Below are positions 53,601 to 61,381 of a stretch of 64,000 bases of DNA, piece after piece. Below the pieces are notes generated by a model. That model did not search any database and had not been told where the DNA came from. It worked only from the letters and a program-made list of their open reading frames with translations. Both the position numbers and the translations under genes were made by a program. How positions within the stretch are numbered: the first letter of the stretch is position 1; each line of letters begins with the position of its first letter. The stretch comes from Tunturiibacter gelidiferens. GTDB lineage: Bacteria > Acidobacteriota > Terriglobia > Terriglobales > Acidobacteriaceae. The DNA lies in NCBI RefSeq assembly GCF_014201335.1, contig NZ_JACHEB010000001.1, forward strand, positions 1-64,000, given 5' to 3'.

Positions 53601-55079
53601 ATCACGAAGGAGATACGCCCCGTAGCGGCCGCGACTTGATTCGATGCCTTCGGTAAGAAGGGTAAGGAGATCATCGAAGGCTTCTCGGGTGAGATTGCGG
53701 TAGGGGTAGGCACGGCGGAAGACGTTGTAGAGTGCGTCTTCTTCCCAGGACTCGGCGCCACAGGCTGCTACGATCTGCTGCATGAGAACGTCGGCGGGCT
53801 GAGAAGGAATTTGTAATTTATCCAGTTCTCCAGCGCGCATCTTTCTGACGAGGGCGGCTTGTTCGAGTAGATCATCGCGGGTGGTGGCGAAGAAGCGACC
53901 CTTTGGGATAGCTCCGCGGCAATGACCGGCACGGCCGACTCGCTGCATGGCCACGGCTACTGCCCGTGTAGTGCTGATCTGGCAGACCAGGTCGATGTCG
54001 CCAATATCGATACCGAGTTCAAGGGACGCGGTGGCGATGAGAATTTGAATTTCGCCGTTCTTGAGGCGCTGCTCCGCATCGAGGCGCAGTGTCCGGGAGA
54101 GAGAGCCGTGATGTGCGGCTACGTGCTCGGGACCAAGGCGCGCGGCGAGCTCGAAGGCGATCTTTTCGACGAGGCGACGAGTATTGACGAAGACCAGGGT
54201 TGAGCGGTGATTCTGAGCGTGGGCGGCAAGCTTGTCGAAGATCTCGGTCCACATATTGCTGTTGGTGACAGAGTTGAGTTCATCGCTTGGGACCTCGATG
54301 GCAATGTCAAGCTCGCGACGCTGGCCGACTTGGACGATAGTCGCGGGCTTACGGTCTTTGTGGATGCCAGTCAAGAAGTTGGCAACGAGTTCAATGGGGT
54401 TTTGCGTGGCGGAGAGGCCGATTCTCTGCGGTGGAGTAGAGAGGCCGGTGAGGAATTGACCCGGACTAAGGCGGTTTTCTCCAGTGACCAGAGCATCTAG
54501 GCGCTCGAGTGTGAGGGCGAGGTGGGCACCCCGTTTGTCGTCGGCCACAGCGTGGATCTCGTCGACAATGACGGTGCGGACGTGGCGTAGATTCTCCCTG
54601 CTCTTGCCGGCGGTGAGGAGGATATAAAGAGATTCGGGAGTAGTGACGAGGATGTGAGGTGGGTTGCGGAGCATGGCGGCACGCTCTTTGGGCAGGGTGT
54701 CGCCCGTGCGGACTCCTGTGTGGATCTCGGGGCAGAGATAACCACGCTCCATTGCAAGTTTTTGGATCTCGGCTAATGGTGCGTCGAGATTTTTCTGAAT
54801 GTCGTTGGAAAGGGCTTTGAGGGGACTAACGTAAACAACTTGAGTGCAGGGCACGAGTTGACCTGAGAGAGATTGTCGCAGGAGCTGGTCAATGCAGACC
54901 AAAAACGCTGCCAGGGTTTTTCCTGAGCCCGTGGGTGCTGAGATAAGAGTAGCCTGGCCCGCGAGGATACTCGGCCATCCGAAGGTCTGGGGTTCGGTGG
55001 AGCTGCCAAATTTGGAGAGAAACCACTCGGCAGTGACGGGATGCGCCCAAGCGAGTGATTGAGGGACTTCCCATGACAT
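50646..55079 (-). CDS. lhr: Lhr-family ATP-dependent DNA helicase
   Basis: A 1477-residue SF2 helicase of the Lhr type (E. coli Lhr is about 1538). Motif I APTGSGKT is at residues 48-55, motif II DEIH in VIVDEIHAVADD and motif VI QRVGRAGH. The long C-terminal part (about 850-1477) is Lhr-specific, including an Lhr-C-like region with winged-helix-like segments. It is thought to act in DNA repair. It ends at 50646, next to the Nif3 stop. The start at 55079 has a weak ribosome binding site. The coding strand is C-rich at wobble, the opposite of leuS and guaA. Confidence 0.93.
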   Translation of the reverse strand: MSWEVPQSLAWAHPVTAEWFLSKFGSSTEPQTFGWPSILAGQATLISAPTGSGKTLAAFLVCIDQLLRQSLSGQLVPCTQVVYVSPLKALSNDIQKNLDAPLAEIQKLAMERGYLCPEIHTGVRTGDTLPKERAAMLRNPPHILVTTPESLYILLTAGKSRENLRHVRTVIVDEIHAVADDKRGAHLALTLERLDALVTGENRLSPGQFLTGLSTPPQRIGLSATQNPIELVANFLTGIHKDRKPATIVQVGQRRELDIAIEVPSDELNSVTNSNMWTEIFDKLAAHAQNHRSTLVFVNTRRLVEKIAFELAARLGPEHVAAHHGSLSRTLRLDAEQRLKNGEIQILIATASLELGIDIGDIDLVCQISTTRAVAVAMQRVGRAGHCRGAIPKGRFFATTRDDLLEQAALVRKMRAGELDKLQIPSQPADVLMQQIVAACGAESWEEDALYNVFRRAYPYRNLTREAFDDLLTLLTEGIESSRGRYGAYLLRDGVQHHLHPRRGARMIAISNGGAIPDTALYSVILQPEGVQIATLDEHFAVDSSPGDVILLGTSSWRIQRVEATGRVLVEDAHGAPPSLPFWEGEAPQRTAILSDGVGELREQISALTRNVTPGYISPAQPEVAAATAWLMQECGICASGAQQLIAYIVTGRAALGAVPSKTTIIAERFFDDGGGMQLILHAPFGGRVNKAWGLALRKRFCRGFNFELQAAATDNGINISLAEQHSFPLADVFQFLTEHTAKELLEQASIASPIFKNRWRWAAGRSLQLLRFSKGKRIAPQIQRTRSEDLMASVFPQAAACFETIVGDIQIPNHPLVNEVMQDVLQEAMDLEGLIDLLRGIKEGSIHCLAVDTPTPSQFAHELLNANPYAYLDEAGLEERRARATSLGRNQPDQPGKVDPVAIAAIRKEIWPDLRDEHELHDLLHSLIVLPLHVLDSAEVRDWHLFYDRLARTGRAQTIDCAGSQVWVATERLPWVAVLWRTVADDEPKSVTKEESLRKVVQGWLQITGPTNSNSLARTINLEPAGIFQAFLSMETQGLLIRGTFEYFASADSTAGVADHDIEWCERRILQRIHRRTVAALRKQIEPVTPTVYMRWLLTWQHLAPQTQLTGEEGVLEALRQLEGFEAPAIEWERTLLPSRVANYDPRWLDSMCLSGAVGWGRISPHPAWSKGDGSSPRRVIPTNAAPITFYIRETADWLPYTLAHQGVEEDKLAVALSPAALQLRTLLQQRGACFANDIQRIAKLTRQQTQQALWELATAGVVSADGFDQLRACMDPRRKSMTTEAPGKRTARSSVGRWSLLREGIQTAPTAIEMARDTETALESFARQLLSRYGVLFRDLLLAESNAPKWRDLLHMLRRLEARGEVRGGRFVSGFGGEQYALSEAVESLRAARTRECSAIIAVAAADPMNLVGVVVPGDRVPAVPGRQVLYCNGHLHTEKGDREIDALSSDGLANSPSSLSHLPFTLAGRVLAQP

Positions 55080-55130
55080 TCGCTGATTGTATCTCGGTTT
55101 TGTTCGTTCTTTCTTCGCTGCAATTGTTAT

Positions 55131-55712
55131 CTACAGGTTGCCGGTTCTAACATCAGAGGCGACCGCAGCAGTATTCGATTCGTCGAGGTATTGCTCAATT
55201 ACTTTTTCGAGCGTCCCCTGGGCGGAGAGGATGAAGTCGATTGCGTCGCGGGCACCCCCAAACCCGCCGGGGTTCGGCGTGACGAAATGGGCTGCGGATT
55301 TGACCTGCCGCCGGGCATTGGCAGTGGCGATGGCCAGCCCGCATTGGCGCAGGACTGGAAGGTCAACGATGTCATCGCCGACATAAGCTAGTTGGTCGAT
55401 GGTGTAGCCGGTCTTGTCGAGAATCTCTCTAATGGCGATCATCTTGTGAGATTGGCCCTGGTAGATGAACTCCAGCTTAAGATCATTGGCGCGAATTGCG
55501 ACGGTTTGGGATTGGCGTTTTGTGATGATGCCGATGCGAAGGCCGCCGAGACGCCCCAGGGAGATTCCGAGTCCGTCGTGTGCGGAGAAGCCTTTTGCCT
55601 CGACGCCGTGACCTTGAGAGTTTGGAATGACAAAGATCTGACCGTCGGTAAGGACTCCATCTACGTCGAAGATGAGAACCTTTATATTTTTTGCGCGGGC
55701 TTCAGCAGTCAT
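55131..55712 (-). CDS. kdsC: KDO 8-phosphate phosphatase, KdsC-type HAD
   Basis: A 193-residue C0-type HAD phosphatase with motif I DVDGVLTDG and motif IV YVGDDIVDLPVL, typical of KdsC, which makes KDO for lipopolysaccharide. The fold lacks a cap, as in this family. LPS-bearing cells are therefore expected. The ATG at 55712 (MTAEARAKNIK) is preferred over the open upstream region. It lies upstream of lhr on the same strand, with a gap of 51 bases. Confidence 0.9.
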   Translation of the reverse strand: MTAEARAKNIKVLIFDVDGVLTDGQIFVIPNSQGHGVEAKGFSAHDGLGISLGRLGGLRIGIITKRQSQTVAIRANDLKLEFIYQGQSHKMIAIREILDKTGYTIDQLAYVGDDIVDLPVLRQCGLAIATANARRQVKSAAHFVTPNPGGFGGARDAIDFILSAQGTLEKVIEQYLDESNTAAVASDVRTGNL

Positions 55713-55797
55713 GGGACGATGATAGCCCGACGGCCACCAGCAAGATCCCGGATGACCCTGGAGATGACATTCCATGAGGTCCAAAGGTGCGCTCGGA

Positions 55798-56484
55798 TCA
55801 TGGCTGTCTCATGCTGTAAGGAAACTCGAATACTAGACCAGCGATGGGCAGCACGACATTCACAAGTCTCGCGTGCTTGTCGCTCTCAAAGTAAACGCGC
55901 CCGCGGGTTACTTCGTTGGGAGGTAGTGAGGTGGCTTGAAGAGGATGATCGCTTGCGGCCTTGTCCGCAGCTTGCTGTAAGGCCATCTTCTTTGCGTCTG
56001 AGTCGGCATCTGCAACATCGGGAGTCTGCGCTGGATCAGTGGTGGAGGATATGGAAGATTGTTGGGAGAGGAACGAGGACGCGATGGGGGGAGTGGGGGA
56101 GGTCTGCGGCTGTGGGGCCGGCGTTGGTGTTGCTGGAAGATCCTTCAGGTCGCTTGGTGGGACGTAGAGGAGAATCTTCGGCTTGGGGGTAAGGACCTCT
56201 ACGCGGAAGTCCTCGGGTGTGAGGCTTTGGGGCAGGATGGTGTTGTTGGCGATGCTGACGTCGGCGCGGGTGTAGGCGCCTTCGTGAGATATGGCGACCA
56301 TGACGGTGAAACGAGGAGTGTTGATGACTCTGTAGTTGCGGCCGTAGAGGGTTTTGCCGAAGCAGTTGGCGTTCGGCTGGCAGGTAATTACGTTGTCGGG
56401 GAGGATGGTTTTTGGAACGCTGGCGGCAAAAGTGAGGGTTGGGATCAGGATGAATAGGAGGGGGGCTTGCTTGAGGGGAGTCAT
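55798..56484 (-). CDS. Exported protein of unknown function
   Basis: A 228-residue protein with a signal peptide (MTPLKQAPLLFILIPTLTFA), then a region with NCFGKTLYGRNYRVINTP, a Pro/Thr/Ser-rich linker (about 135-170) and a C-terminal beta-like segment. No motif was identified. A perfect AGGAGG precedes the ATG at 56484. It may be co-transcribed with kdsC (86 bases away). Function unknown; a cell-envelope role fits the signal peptide. Confidence 0.72.
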   Translation of the reverse strand: MTPLKQAPLLFILIPTLTFAASVPKTILPDNVITCQPNANCFGKTLYGRNYRVINTPRFTVMVAISHEGAYTRADVSIANNTILPQSLTPEDFRVEVLTPKPKILLYVPPSDLKDLPATPTPAPQPQTSPTPPIASSFLSQQSSISSTTDPAQTPDVADADSDAKKMALQQAADKAASDHPLQATSLPPNEVTRGRVYFESDKHARLVNVVLPIAGLVFEFPYSMRQP

Positions 56485-56711
56485 GAGTAACCTCCTGCTG
56501 GGTGGCAGTGGAGGTAACTTAGCAGTTACCAAGTAGGTACTGAATGACTCGATAGTTGTATTGAGGTGGGTTGGTGCGGGACCGGTGTGGCGCTCAAAGT
56601 GCGAAGGGTCACAAGTCGACGCCGAGGCGTCTATTTGTAACCCTTCTTCACTGTTTTGTTGGCGCGAGACTGCATTATCCGGTGGTGCAGCTTATCGCGG
56701 GAGAGGTCGGA

Positions 56712-56915
56712 TTAGGCGGGCTGGATGTTCGCAGCCTGCTTGCCCTTGGGGCCAGTAGTGATGTCAAACGTTACGCGTTGACCTTCCTGGAGAGACTTGA
56801 AGCCACTGGAGTTGATTGCAGAGTAATGCGCGAAGAGATCCTCTCCACCGTCTTCCGGGGTGATGAAGCCAAAACCTTTTGCGTCGTTGAACCACTTAAC
56901 TGTTCCGTTTGCCAT
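56712..56915 (-). CDS. csp: Cold-shock domain protein (CspA family)
   Basis: A 67-residue RNA chaperone with OB-fold motifs KGFGFIT (RNP1) and DLFAHYS (RNP2), starting [15 protein letters not shown]. It binds single-stranded RNA/DNA and melts structure. A shorter start at 56915 is used instead of an upstream in-frame extension, because it matches the family length; AGGA is nearby. A long untranslated leader, common for csp mRNAs, could extend into 56916-57080, but I could not prove it. Confidence 0.93.
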   Translation of the reverse strand: MANGTVKWFNDAKGFGFITPEDGGEDLFAHYSAINSSGFKSLQEGQRVTFDITTGPKGKQAANIQPA

Positions 56916-57086
56916 GATGCGTCCTACTTTCATAAGGCGATATTTCGCCATTAGCTATAAGGGTAGCAGGATGTGAGCGAATTTCAATCAATAACGTTAC
57001 ATGTTTCTTCCAAATCCGGCAGAAGCTTCTTCTAAAGAGTGATTTCGGCCCGAATGGCCATTTTTTGAACTTTCGGTGTCAGGCTA

Positions 57087-57230
57087 TACCCCTCCCCTCC
57101 CCTTGGGGGGTATTTTGCAAGCAAGACCAATAAATACAATGGTTTAGCGGGGATAGGTGTCGCTAAAATATTGGATATAAAGTACTTACGTGCAAAATAC
57201 TTATTTTGTTTGGGTTACGGATGTCCTGAA
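57087..57230 (+). repeat. Dispersed non-coding repeat, family 2 (copy on plus strand)
   Basis: It has CCCCTCCCCTCCCCTT-GGGGGGTATTTTGCAA, GGTTTAGCGGGG, GGTGTCGC, TAAAATATT, AAAGTACTTACG, then GCAAAATA and TTTGGGTTACGG. The landmark order and the about 48-base gap between GGGGTATTT and TAAAATATT match 36361-36497 on the other strand. It lies in the long gap between cspA and the sugar porter and does not encode a protein. Confidence 0.7.
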
Positions 57231-57532
57231 CTTGGTTAGTGCCTCAGTTATGAAGACTTGAGGCCGGAAACGACGCTCGCATGGATGTGGTTGCTTGTGG
57301 TCCTTTCGTTGTGGGTTTGTGGTCCGTTGTGGAAGATTAATGGCAAAAGGCTGCCGCAGCTTTCGCCGCAGGCAGCCCTTGGTTTTGATCTCTACTTTAA
57401 TTGTAACGAAGTGGGTATAACTCATACGCCAAATCTGGTGAAGATTTTTTCGATTATTTTTCGGCAGTGAAAGTTTGGCCCGTGGGTCTTAGTCGTTTTT
57501 GGGTTTTAGCGGCTAGGATAGGCATTGCCCTT
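57231..57532. other. Non-coding gap upstream of the sugar porter
   Basis: About 300 bases after the repeat, without a credible gene. It contains a GTGG-rich stretch (57290-57335) and an inverted repeat GGCTGCC / GGCAGCC around 57349-57377. A 70-codon open frame here has no support. The promoter of the sugar porter must be in this region, but was not identified. The gap 56952-57086 likewise shows nothing but the csp upstream region. Confidence 0.4.
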
Positions 57533-58891
57533 ATGACGACCACAAAATCGAGCTCCGTTTTTCTTCTGGCTAAGAGTGCTATCACCGGAGCGCTCGGCGG
57601 CTTGCTGTTTGGCTTCGACACGGCTGTCATTGCGGGAATTACACATGCTCTGACGGACAAGTACCAGTTGTCCCCGGCGAACCTTGGATTTACGGTTTCG
57701 ATTGCGCTTTGGGGAACGGTGATTGGGGCGATGGTCAGTGGATCGCTGGGCCAGAAGCTGGGCAGCCGTAAGGCGTTGCGGTGGATGGCGGTGTTGTACG
57801 TTGTCTCGGCGCTTGGGTGTGCGCTGGCCGGAAGCTGGGGTATGTTTTTGTTCTTCCGGTTCCTTGGCGGGCTGGGAATTGGCGGTTCGTCGGTGCTGGG
57901 GCCGGTTTATATTGCGGAGCTTTCCCCGGCGAAGTGGCGTGGGCGGATGGTGGGTCTGTTTCAGATCAACGTGGTTGTGGGGATTTTGCTGGCGTATATG
58001 TCGAATGCGATTGTGGCGCATTTTGTGCAGGGTGGAATTCAGTGGAGGGTGCAGATTGGAGTGGCGTTTGTTCCGGCGCTGCTGTTCCTGATCATGTTGC
58101 TGAGTGTGCCGCAGAGTTCGAGATGGTTGATTACGCAGAACCGGATTGCAGAGGCTACCCTGACGCTACAGCGGATGGGATCGCCTGACTCTGAGGCTGA
58201 GGTGCAGGAGATTATCGAGTCGATTCGGCAGGAGAGGTTGGAGTCGGCGACGAAGCTGTTCTCTGCGCAGAACCGGCTGCCGATCTTTCTGGCAATTTCG
58301 ATTGGGATGTTCAATCAGCTGACGGGGATCAACGCGATTCTTTACTACCTGAACGATATCTTTGCGAGTGCCGGGTTCAACCAGGTGTCGAGCGATCTGC
58401 AGGCGGTGGCGATTGGCGCGATGAACCTGGTGGCGACGCTGGCGGGGGTTTCGCTGATCGATAAGGTTGGGCGCAAGAAGCTGCTGCTGGTGGGGGCGGT
58501 GGGCTGTGGGGTGTGCCTGCTGGCTGCAGCGATGATCTTCCAGACTCAGTCTCATCAGCAGTACCTGCTGGCGGTGCTGATTGCTTACATCGTTTTCTTT
58601 GCGTTTTCGCAGGGGGCGGTGATTTGGGTTTATATCAGCGAGGTTTTTCCGACGAGCGTTCGGTCGAAGGGGCAGAGCCTTGGCTCGTCGGCGCATTGGA
58701 TCACGAATGCTTTGATTGCAAGTATCTTCCCGGTGCTCGCCCGGTACTCAAAGTCAATTCCCTTCTTTTTCTTTGCGGTGATGATGGTGGTGCAGTTTTT
58801 GGTGGTGCTGTTGGTTTATCCGGAGACGAAGGGATTTACGCTGGAGTCGATGCAGAAGCATCTACATGAGAAGGTGAAGCCGGTTCATTGA
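57533..58891 (+). CDS. Sugar porter family MFS transporter
   Basis: A 452-residue transporter with 12 transmembrane helices. Sugar-porter motifs are FRFLGGLGIGGSSVLGPVY, GRKKLLLVG, PETKGFTLE at the end and FNQLTGINAILYY (QLTGIN is the sugar-binding motif of helix 7). It is probably a proton symporter or facilitator for a hexose or pentose; no substrate can be given. The ATG at 57533 is preferred to a GTG at 57467. A sugar-phosphate isomerase/epimerase gene follows, suggesting a sugar-use cluster. Confidence 0.92.
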   Translation: MTTTKSSSVFLLAKSAITGALGGLLFGFDTAVIAGITHALTDKYQLSPANLGFTVSIALWGTVIGAMVSGSLGQKLGSRKALRWMAVLYVVSALGCALAGSWGMFLFFRFLGGLGIGGSSVLGPVYIAELSPAKWRGRMVGLFQINVVVGILLAYMSNAIVAHFVQGGIQWRVQIGVAFVPALLFLIMLLSVPQSSRWLITQNRIAEATLTLQRMGSPDSEAEVQEIIESIRQERLESATKLFSAQNRLPIFLAISIGMFNQLTGINAILYYLNDIFASAGFNQVSSDLQAVAIGAMNLVATLAGVSLIDKVGRKKLLLVGAVGCGVCLLAAAMIFQTQSHQQYLLAVLIAYIVFFAFSQGAVIWVYISEVFPTSVRSKGQSLGSSAHWITNALIASIFPVLARYSKSIPFFFFAVMMVVQFLVVLLVYPETKGFTLESMQKHLHEKVKPVH

Positions 58892-59024
58892 TTTTTTATA
58901 ACGAAATGCAAACGCAGATCCCCTTCGGGGGTGACAACTAGAAAAGCAAATACAACGGCAACGGCAAATACAGGGATCCTTCACTATATTCAGGATGACG
59001 ATTTTAATTTCGAGGGGATGATCG

Positions 59025-59990
59025 ATGCGGTTAGGGTTGTTTACGCCGATATTCAATGGGTTGACACTGGATGCGTTGCTGGTGGAGTTGAAGAAGTATC
59101 CGCAGATTGAAACGCTGGAGATTGGGACGGGAGGGTGGCCCGGGAACAGTCATCTTGATCTGGATGCGCTGCTCGCGAGTAAAGAGGCGGCGCGGACGTA
59201 TAGGGCGAAGCTGGAGGATGCGGGGCTTTCGATCAGCGCGCTGTCGTGCCATGGGAATCCGGTGCATCCGAAGAAGGAGATCGCTGAACGCGATGATGAG
59301 GTGCTGCGGAAGACGGTGAAGCTGGCGGAGCAGATAAATGTTCCTGTGGTGGTTACATTTTCTGGCTGCCCGGGTGGATCGGCACAGGATGTGACGCCGA
59401 ACTGGATCACAGCGGCTTGGCCTCCGGAGTTTTCGGATGCGTTGGCGTGGCAGTGGGAGGAGCGGCTGATTCCCTACTGGAAGGGTGCGGCTAAAGTTGC
59501 GGCGGATACAGGGGTGAAGATTGCGCTCGAGGCTCATCCGGGATTCTGCGTGTATAACCCGGAGACGGTGCTGCGTCTGCGTGGGGCTGTGGGCGATTCG
59601 GTTGGGATCAATCTAGACCCTAGTCATCTTTGGTGGCAGGGGATCGATATTCCGACGGCGATTGCTGCGCTGGGTGAGGCTATCTTTCACTTTCATGCGA
59701 AGGATGTGGCGATCCATGGGGCGATGCGGGATATCAATGGAGTGTTGGATACGAAGAGTTATCGTGAGATGGCGAAGAGGTCGTGGTTGTTTCGGTCGGT
59801 TGGGTGGGGGCATGACGAGCTGGAGTGGAAGAGGATTGCTTCTGCGCTGCGGCTGGCTGGGTATGACTTCGTGATGAGCATTGAGCATGAGGATGCTCTG
59901 GCTTCTACGCATGAGGGCCTGTCTTCGGCGATTGGGATGCTGTCGCGCGTGTTGCTGAAGGAGGCTCCGGTTGAGGCTTGGTGGGCGTAA
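59025..59990 (+). CDS. Sugar phosphate isomerase/epimerase, TIM-barrel family
   Basis: A 321-residue AP-endonuclease-2-like TIM barrel: LGLFTPIFNGLTLDALL, CHGNPVHP, FSGCPGGSAQDV, EAHPGFCVYNPE, NLDPSHLWWQG, HFHAKDVAIH and SIEHEDA. The metal-ligand E, D, H and E positions are present, as in the xylose isomerase-like and IolE/IolI groups. The reaction cannot be fixed by eye; sugar or inositol metabolism is likely. It starts at ATG 59025 with GAGGGG upstream. It is followed by the dispersed repeat and the convergent MFS gene. Confidence 0.88.
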   Translation: MRLGLFTPIFNGLTLDALLVELKKYPQIETLEIGTGGWPGNSHLDLDALLASKEAARTYRAKLEDAGLSISALSCHGNPVHPKKEIAERDDEVLRKTVKLAEQINVPVVVTFSGCPGGSAQDVTPNWITAAWPPEFSDALAWQWEERLIPYWKGAAKVAADTGVKIALEAHPGFCVYNPETVLRLRGAVGDSVGINLDPSHLWWQGIDIPTAIAALGEAIFHFHAKDVAIHGAMRDINGVLDTKSYREMAKRSWLFRSVGWGHDELEWKRIASALRLAGYDFVMSIEHEDALASTHEGLSSAIGMLSRVLLKEAPVEAWWA

Positions 59991-59996
59991 GGGACT

Positions 59997-60080
59997 GTCC
60001 TGCCGGACGGGCCCACTGCGCGTGGGGCGGTCACTTCGTGACTTGTGATTGCTTCGCTTGGGTGCTCCCGTTGGTCGCTC
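59997..60080 (+). repeat. Single copy of the dispersed structured repeat between convergent genes
   Basis: Reads GTCCTGCCGGAC-GGG, hairpin GCCCAC-TGCGC-GTGGGGC, hairpin GTCAC-TTC-GTGAC, then TTGTGATTGCTTCGCTTGGGTGCTCCCGTTGGTCGC split across about 35 bases. It matches the copies at 8705-8894 and 13347-13402; here the variable stem is CCCAC/GTGGG. It starts 7 bases after the isomerase stop and ends 6 bases before the MFS stop. Confidence 0.85.
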
Positions 60081-60085
60081 TTGAT

Positions 60086-61339
60086 CTAGAGGGGTGATTC
60101 TATTGGGATGGCTCCGGCGCTTTCCGTGGCTGTGACTGATGTGCTTTCTTTGTCAGTGAAGGTGAGCAAGAAAAGAACGAGGACTGCAGCTGACGCAGAG
60201 GCTGCGACGATCCAGATGGATTGCCACTGGTGGATCGGTGTCCCGGTTGCTGATGTTGTGGTGTAACGCTCTACGACCGCTCCTGAGAGCCATGAGCCTA
60301 CGAACATGCCCGCTCCGTAGGTGATGAAGGTGATGAGGCCCTGTGCGGCTGCACGCAAGGCGGCAGAGGCTTTGCGGTCTATGTAGATCTGGCCGGTGAC
60401 AAAGAAGAAGTCGTAGCAGATGCCGTGGAGAAGAATGCCGAGCCAGAACATCCAGACTTTGCTGTCGGCGTTGCCGTAGGCGAAGAGGAAGTAGCGCAAG
60501 ACCCATGCCGACATGCCCGCGACGAGCATGTACTTGACGCCCAGGCGACGAAAGAACCAGGGGATGAGAAGCATGCAGAAGAGCTCGGACATCTGGCCAC
60601 CGGTCATCTTGCCTGCGGCGTTGTGGACGCCTGCTTCGTTGAGGAAGAGGTTGGTGAAGGCGTAGTAAAACTGCAGCGGAATGCAGATGAGGAAGGAGGC
60701 GATGGCGAAGATGGCCATGGAGCGCTCGCGTAGGAGAGCGATGGCTTCGCGGGGGAAGATGCTGGAGAGGGAGAAGCGACCTTCGCGGGCGAGAGGTGGC
60801 GTGTCGGGGAGGGTGAGGCAGTAGAGCGCCATGAGGATGGAGAGCGCGGCGGCGAGTTGTAAGGGGCGGGCGGTGGCTTCGAGTCGGAGGGTGCCGACGA
60901 GGAGGCCGGCGGCGATCCACCCGGCTGTGCCGAGGACGCGGATGGGGCCAAACTCTAGCTTGGGGTCGGACATCTGGCGGAAGGCGAGGGAGTTGGTGAG
61001 GGCTAGGGTGGGCATGAAGCAGAGGCAGTAGAGGAGGAGGAGTGGATAGATTTTGTTGAAGGCGATTTGTTGCGAGGCGAGAAAGAGGAGGATGCCGCCG
61101 AGGAGATGGAGTGCGGCAAGGACGCGTTGGGTGGCGAAGAGCTTGTCGGCGATGAGGCCGACGAAGAAGGGAGCGATCATGGCGCCGACGGCGGTGGTGC
61201 CTGCCGCGAGGCCGATCTGCTGGCCCGTGAAGTGGAGCGAGGAGGCTAGCCAGGTGCCGACGGTGACGTACCAGGCTCCCCAGATGAAGTACTCGAGGAA
61301 CATCATTGCGCCGAGGCGGGTCCTGATCTGCATGTTCAC
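60086..61339 (-). CDS. MFS transporter, nucleoside:H+ symporter (NupG) type
   Basis: A 417-residue 12-helix transporter beginning MNMQIRTRLGAMMFLEYFIW, with GAWYVTVGTWL and GLIADKLFATQRVLAALHL typical of the NupG nucleoside permease group; later HGICYDFFFVTGQIYID. Nucleosides or related sugars are the likely cargo, but other substrates are possible in this branch. It reads toward the isomerase cluster and is separated from it by a dispersed repeat. The PQQ dehydrogenase gene is just upstream on the same strand (42 bases), suggesting co-transcription. Confidence 0.85.
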   Translation of the reverse strand: MNMQIRTRLGAMMFLEYFIWGAWYVTVGTWLASSLHFTGQQIGLAAGTTAVGAMIAPFFVGLIADKLFATQRVLAALHLLGGILLFLASQQIAFNKIYPLLLLYCLCFMPTLALTNSLAFRQMSDPKLEFGPIRVLGTAGWIAAGLLVGTLRLEATARPLQLAAALSILMALYCLTLPDTPPLAREGRFSLSSIFPREAIALLRERSMAIFAIASFLICIPLQFYYAFTNLFLNEAGVHNAAGKMTGGQMSELFCMLLIPWFFRRLGVKYMLVAGMSAWVLRYFLFAYGNADSKVWMFWLGILLHGICYDFFFVTGQIYIDRKASAALRAAAQGLITFITYGAGMFVGSWLSGAVVERYTTTSATGTPIHQWQSIWIVAASASAAVLVLFLLTFTDKESTSVTATESAGAIPIESPL

Positions 61340-61381
61340 GTGGGGTGGTTCCCTTCTTTGGTGCCTATTTCGCTGCTTGGG

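Noticed and set aside
57258-57470. 70-codon frame upstream of the sugar porter
   Set aside because: No ribosome binding site and overlaps the GTGG-rich non-coding stretch.
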